Part shown: positions 43,627 to 45,523 of the stretch, in pieces
Layout: each line of letters opens with the position of its first letter
Numbering within the stretch: the stretch's first letter is position 1
Origin: CAYSDH01 sp964429805
GTDB taxonomy: Bacteria > Bacteroidota > Bacteroidia > Flavobacteriales_D > JABDKJ01
Length of the DNA: 45,523 nt
Assembly: GCA_964429805.1 (NCBI GenBank)
Contig: CAYSDH010000023.1
Span: forward strand, 1 to 45,523
Direction of reading: 5' to 3'
The notes under the pieces: generated by a model
What the model saw: only the letters and a program-made list of their open reading frames with translations
Told to the model about the DNA's origin: nothing
Databases searched by the model: none
Translations under genes and position numbers: made by a program

Positions 43627-45459
43627 TTGTTGCTAAGTCGATTCGACTATATCGCCCATTTGGCCCTTTTACTAGGCGCCTTTTTCTTAATGAATCCAAC
43701 ATTATCATTAAGTCAGACGGTGACTATGCCTATAGATTTTGAGTCCGGTTCAGTGCTCAACAGTGACTTTACTAATTTTAATGGAGGTACGGCCACTGTT
43801 GTCTCAAACCCTGCGCCAAGCGGAATCAATACCAGCACCACTGTGGGGCGTATGATCAGGCTAGGAGGACAAGTGTGGGCAGGCGCATACTTAAGCACTC
43901 CGACTAATGTTAATTTCAATACTGACCCCATCATATGCATGAAGGTGTATACTAGTGCGCCAGTGGGGACCAAAATCAGTCTAAAAATGGAAGGTTGTGG
44001 TGGACCCTGTTTTTATGAACTGGACGCCTTCACTACTTTAACTGGAGAGTGGGAAACACTCTGCTATGATTTTACAGGGCAACCCACTTTGTTTGACAGG
44101 ATTGTCTTTCTCTTTGATTTAGGAAACATAGGAAATGGTTCTCCTGCCTCTACGTTCTATTTTGATGATGTTGAGCAAGTGCCAGAACTACCTCTTTTCA
44201 TCACTCCTGGAAGTCAACTGTTTTGTCCTACTCTCGCGCTGACGCTCAACTATCCTGGCAGTGGTACATATAACTGGTATGCGGATCTAGAAGCAAACAC
44301 TTTATTGCTTGCGGGCAGTTCCTCTTACACCACACCTGTGCTTTCAGGAGACATGTCATACTTTGTACAAGACATGACGTCAACTCCGTTTCCACTTAAT
44401 GACTTAGGTCCCAGTGTTGCTGGAGGAACCGCACTTGGAAACTCACTCACTACAAGTACATTCTTTACATCAAACTTGGACAATGGCCTCTTCCACTCAG
44501 TCGATATCGTCTTTCAAATTCCTACTGGGCCTCCTCCATTCAACACATGCACCTACACTGTTGACGTATTTAATCTCACTCAAGGAACCAGTAGGACATT
44601 GACTCAAGGGTTTGTATCGCCTGTAAATTTCTCTTTGCACGAGTTTCTATTCTCTTCCCCGCTGCCCATTTTTTTAAACGACCAATTGGAGATGAGAATA
44701 ACATCTAATACCGGGCACCCCTGTTATTGCAACAGCACTGGAGGTGGAGACAGCGGTTCATTTCTTCCATTTCCAAACTCGTATGACCCACAAATAACTT
44801 TTACGGCATACACGGCAAATGGCGTCTCACACACACTCATGTCTGGCATGAATTATCGCATGACTGGTGATTATGTAGACCCCACCCTATTTCAAGTGAA
44901 TGCTATTGCTGATTGTGACACCCCGCTGCCCGTTGAGCTCTTATACTTCAAGGCAGAAGATGCGGGTGACCAAACAGCCCTGCTCACTTGGTCGACCGCC
45001 TCTGAAATAAACAGTAAGTACTTTAGTATAGAGCGCTCAGCAGATGGTCTTGACTATAAAACCATAGGAGTTGTGCCGGCATCAGGTAACAGTTCTACTG
45101 TCATCAACTACACTTTTCTTGACGAGAGTCCGTATGATGGTGACAACTACTATCGCTTAAAGCAAGTGGACTTTGATGGTGCTTTCGAGTACTTTGGCAC
45201 GTCTTACTTATACTTCGGACTGCAAGCAGATGACCTTATCATTTTTCCCAACCCTGCAGATGATTGGCTCACTATTCGATCGAGCAGTGCCGACCCCATT
45301 GACTTGGCTATTTATACGCTAAATGGTGAGAAGGTGGTCCAGGCTGTGAAAAAGGAATTCAATTTTTTCTTCCCCATCCACAGTCTTGAGCCCGGAGTTT
45401 ACATCTTGAGCATTCTTCAAAATGGCAATTTGACTCATGAACGACTAGTGGTCAATTGA
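43627..45459 (+). CDS. T9SS type A protein with laminarinase-associated binding domain
   Basis: The 610-residue product (TTG start at 43627; an in-frame ATG at 43690 would cut the signal peptide) has a signal ending NPTLSLSQ. Domains: a beta-sandwich (about 35-185) with MPIDFESGSVLNSDFTNFNG, then VGRMIRLGGQVWAGAYL and STFYFDDVE, a pattern found beside GH16 laminarinases in Bacteroidota; an Ig-like region (about 190-250); a Gly/Thr-rich middle; an FnIII-like segment (PLPVELLYFKAEDAGD through DGDNYYRLKQVDFDG); and a sorting domain (IIFPNPADDWLTIRSS ... PGVYILSILQ). No catalytic site is visible. A glycan-binding role next to the GH16 gene is inferred. Confidence 0.82.
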   Translation: MLLSRFDYIAHLALLLGAFFLMNPTLSLSQTVTMPIDFESGSVLNSDFTNFNGGTATVVSNPAPSGINTSTTVGRMIRLGGQVWAGAYLSTPTNVNFNTDPIICMKVYTSAPVGTKISLKMEGCGGPCFYELDAFTTLTGEWETLCYDFTGQPTLFDRIVFLFDLGNIGNGSPASTFYFDDVEQVPELPLFITPGSQLFCPTLALTLNYPGSGTYNWYADLEANTLLLAGSSSYTTPVLSGDMSYFVQDMTSTPFPLNDLGPSVAGGTALGNSLTTSTFFTSNLDNGLFHSVDIVFQIPTGPPPFNTCTYTVDVFNLTQGTSRTLTQGFVSPVNFSLHEFLFSSPLPIFLNDQLEMRITSNTGHPCYCNSTGGGDSGSFLPFPNSYDPQITFTAYTANGVSHTLMSGMNYRMTGDYVDPTLFQVNAIADCDTPLPVELLYFKAEDAGDQTALLTWSTASEINSKYFSIERSADGLDYKTIGVVPASGNSSTVINYTFLDESPYDGDNYYRLKQVDFDGAFEYFGTSYLYFGLQADDLIIFPNPADDWLTIRSSSADPIDLAIYTLNGEKVVQAVKKEFNFFFPIHSLEPGVYILSILQNGNLTHERLVVN

Positions 45460-45523
45460 GCCTTAAGTACTGTGATGGAGAGACTTATACTACGTTGATG
45501 GCGTTTTCACACCCACTTCTTCA

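Noticed and set aside
1..45523. CRISPR array, transposase or phage genes
   Set aside because: No regularly spaced short repeats, no transposase, integrase or phage structural product is recognisable on either strand.

Overview
The window is a chromosomal piece of a Bacteroidota bacterium, most likely a marine member of the Flavobacteriales. Several signs agree. Secreted proteins carry type IX secretion (T9SS) C-terminal sorting domains, and a likely PorZ, part of the T9SS surface machinery, is encoded here. Several promoter candidates match TAnnTTTG, the -7 box used in this phylum. Surface proteins are rich in LTD, CotH, SBBP and dockerin-like modules. A GH16 laminarinase-type enzyme is present. 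One run of 100 Ns (21383-21482) is an assembly gap, so the sequence is probably a draft or metagenome-derived scaffold.

Layout. 1-5270: two tandem paralogous surface proteins (the first cut by the window edge) ending in lamin-tail domains and a pair of dockerin-like calcium loops; the complete one also has a CotH kinase-like domain. 5339-10004: forward housekeeping run (long-chain polyprenyl diphosphate synthase, a MORN-like lipoprotein, DnaG primase, an MscS channel). 9998-13931: recJ and an oligopeptidase B-like lipoprotein on the minus strand. 14050-21186: minus-strand chain porZ, recO, TonB-dependent receptor, small outer-membrane barrel, acidic lipoprotein, closed by a strong terminator. 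21294-21680: tRNA-Arg(TCG), the N gap, a second partial copy of the same tRNA and a hairpin-rich spacer. 21681-28437: unrecognised membrane or helical proteins, DUF2339 and YjdF-type membrane proteins, and a minus-strand pair of FkbM methyltransferase plus a cupin-like protein of unknown role. 28496-30968: an SBBP-repeat T9SS cargo and tRNA-Cys(GCA). 31101-34887: a GDPD-family lipoprotein coupled to a small outer-membrane protein, then folB and gltX behind a META-domain gene. 34978-39194: DUF1800/DUF1501 pair, lipocalin-like lipoprotein, DUF1059-like small protein, and an NrtR-family regulator preceded by two dyad symmetries. 39250-45459: three T9SS cargo proteins, including a GH16 enzyme and a neighbour with a laminarinase-associated binding domain. 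Between them lie a porin-like gene and a broken OmpA-like gene.

Most genes belong to well-known Bacteroidota families. The most distinctive items are listed here. (1) An OmpA-like gene at 40194-40863 is split by a one-base frameshift in an A6 run and an in-frame TAA. (2) An exact 55-bp repeat flanks the N gap inside tRNA-Arg, which looks like an unmerged assembly overlap. (3) The tandem CotH/LTD proteins end in dockerin-like repeats instead of a T9SS sorting domain, and the CotH active site looks altered. (4) A perfect 11-bp-arm palindrome lies just upstream of the NrtR-family regulator. (5) The cupin-like/FkbM pair has no recognised function. I see no convincing defence system, phage, transposon or CRISPR array.
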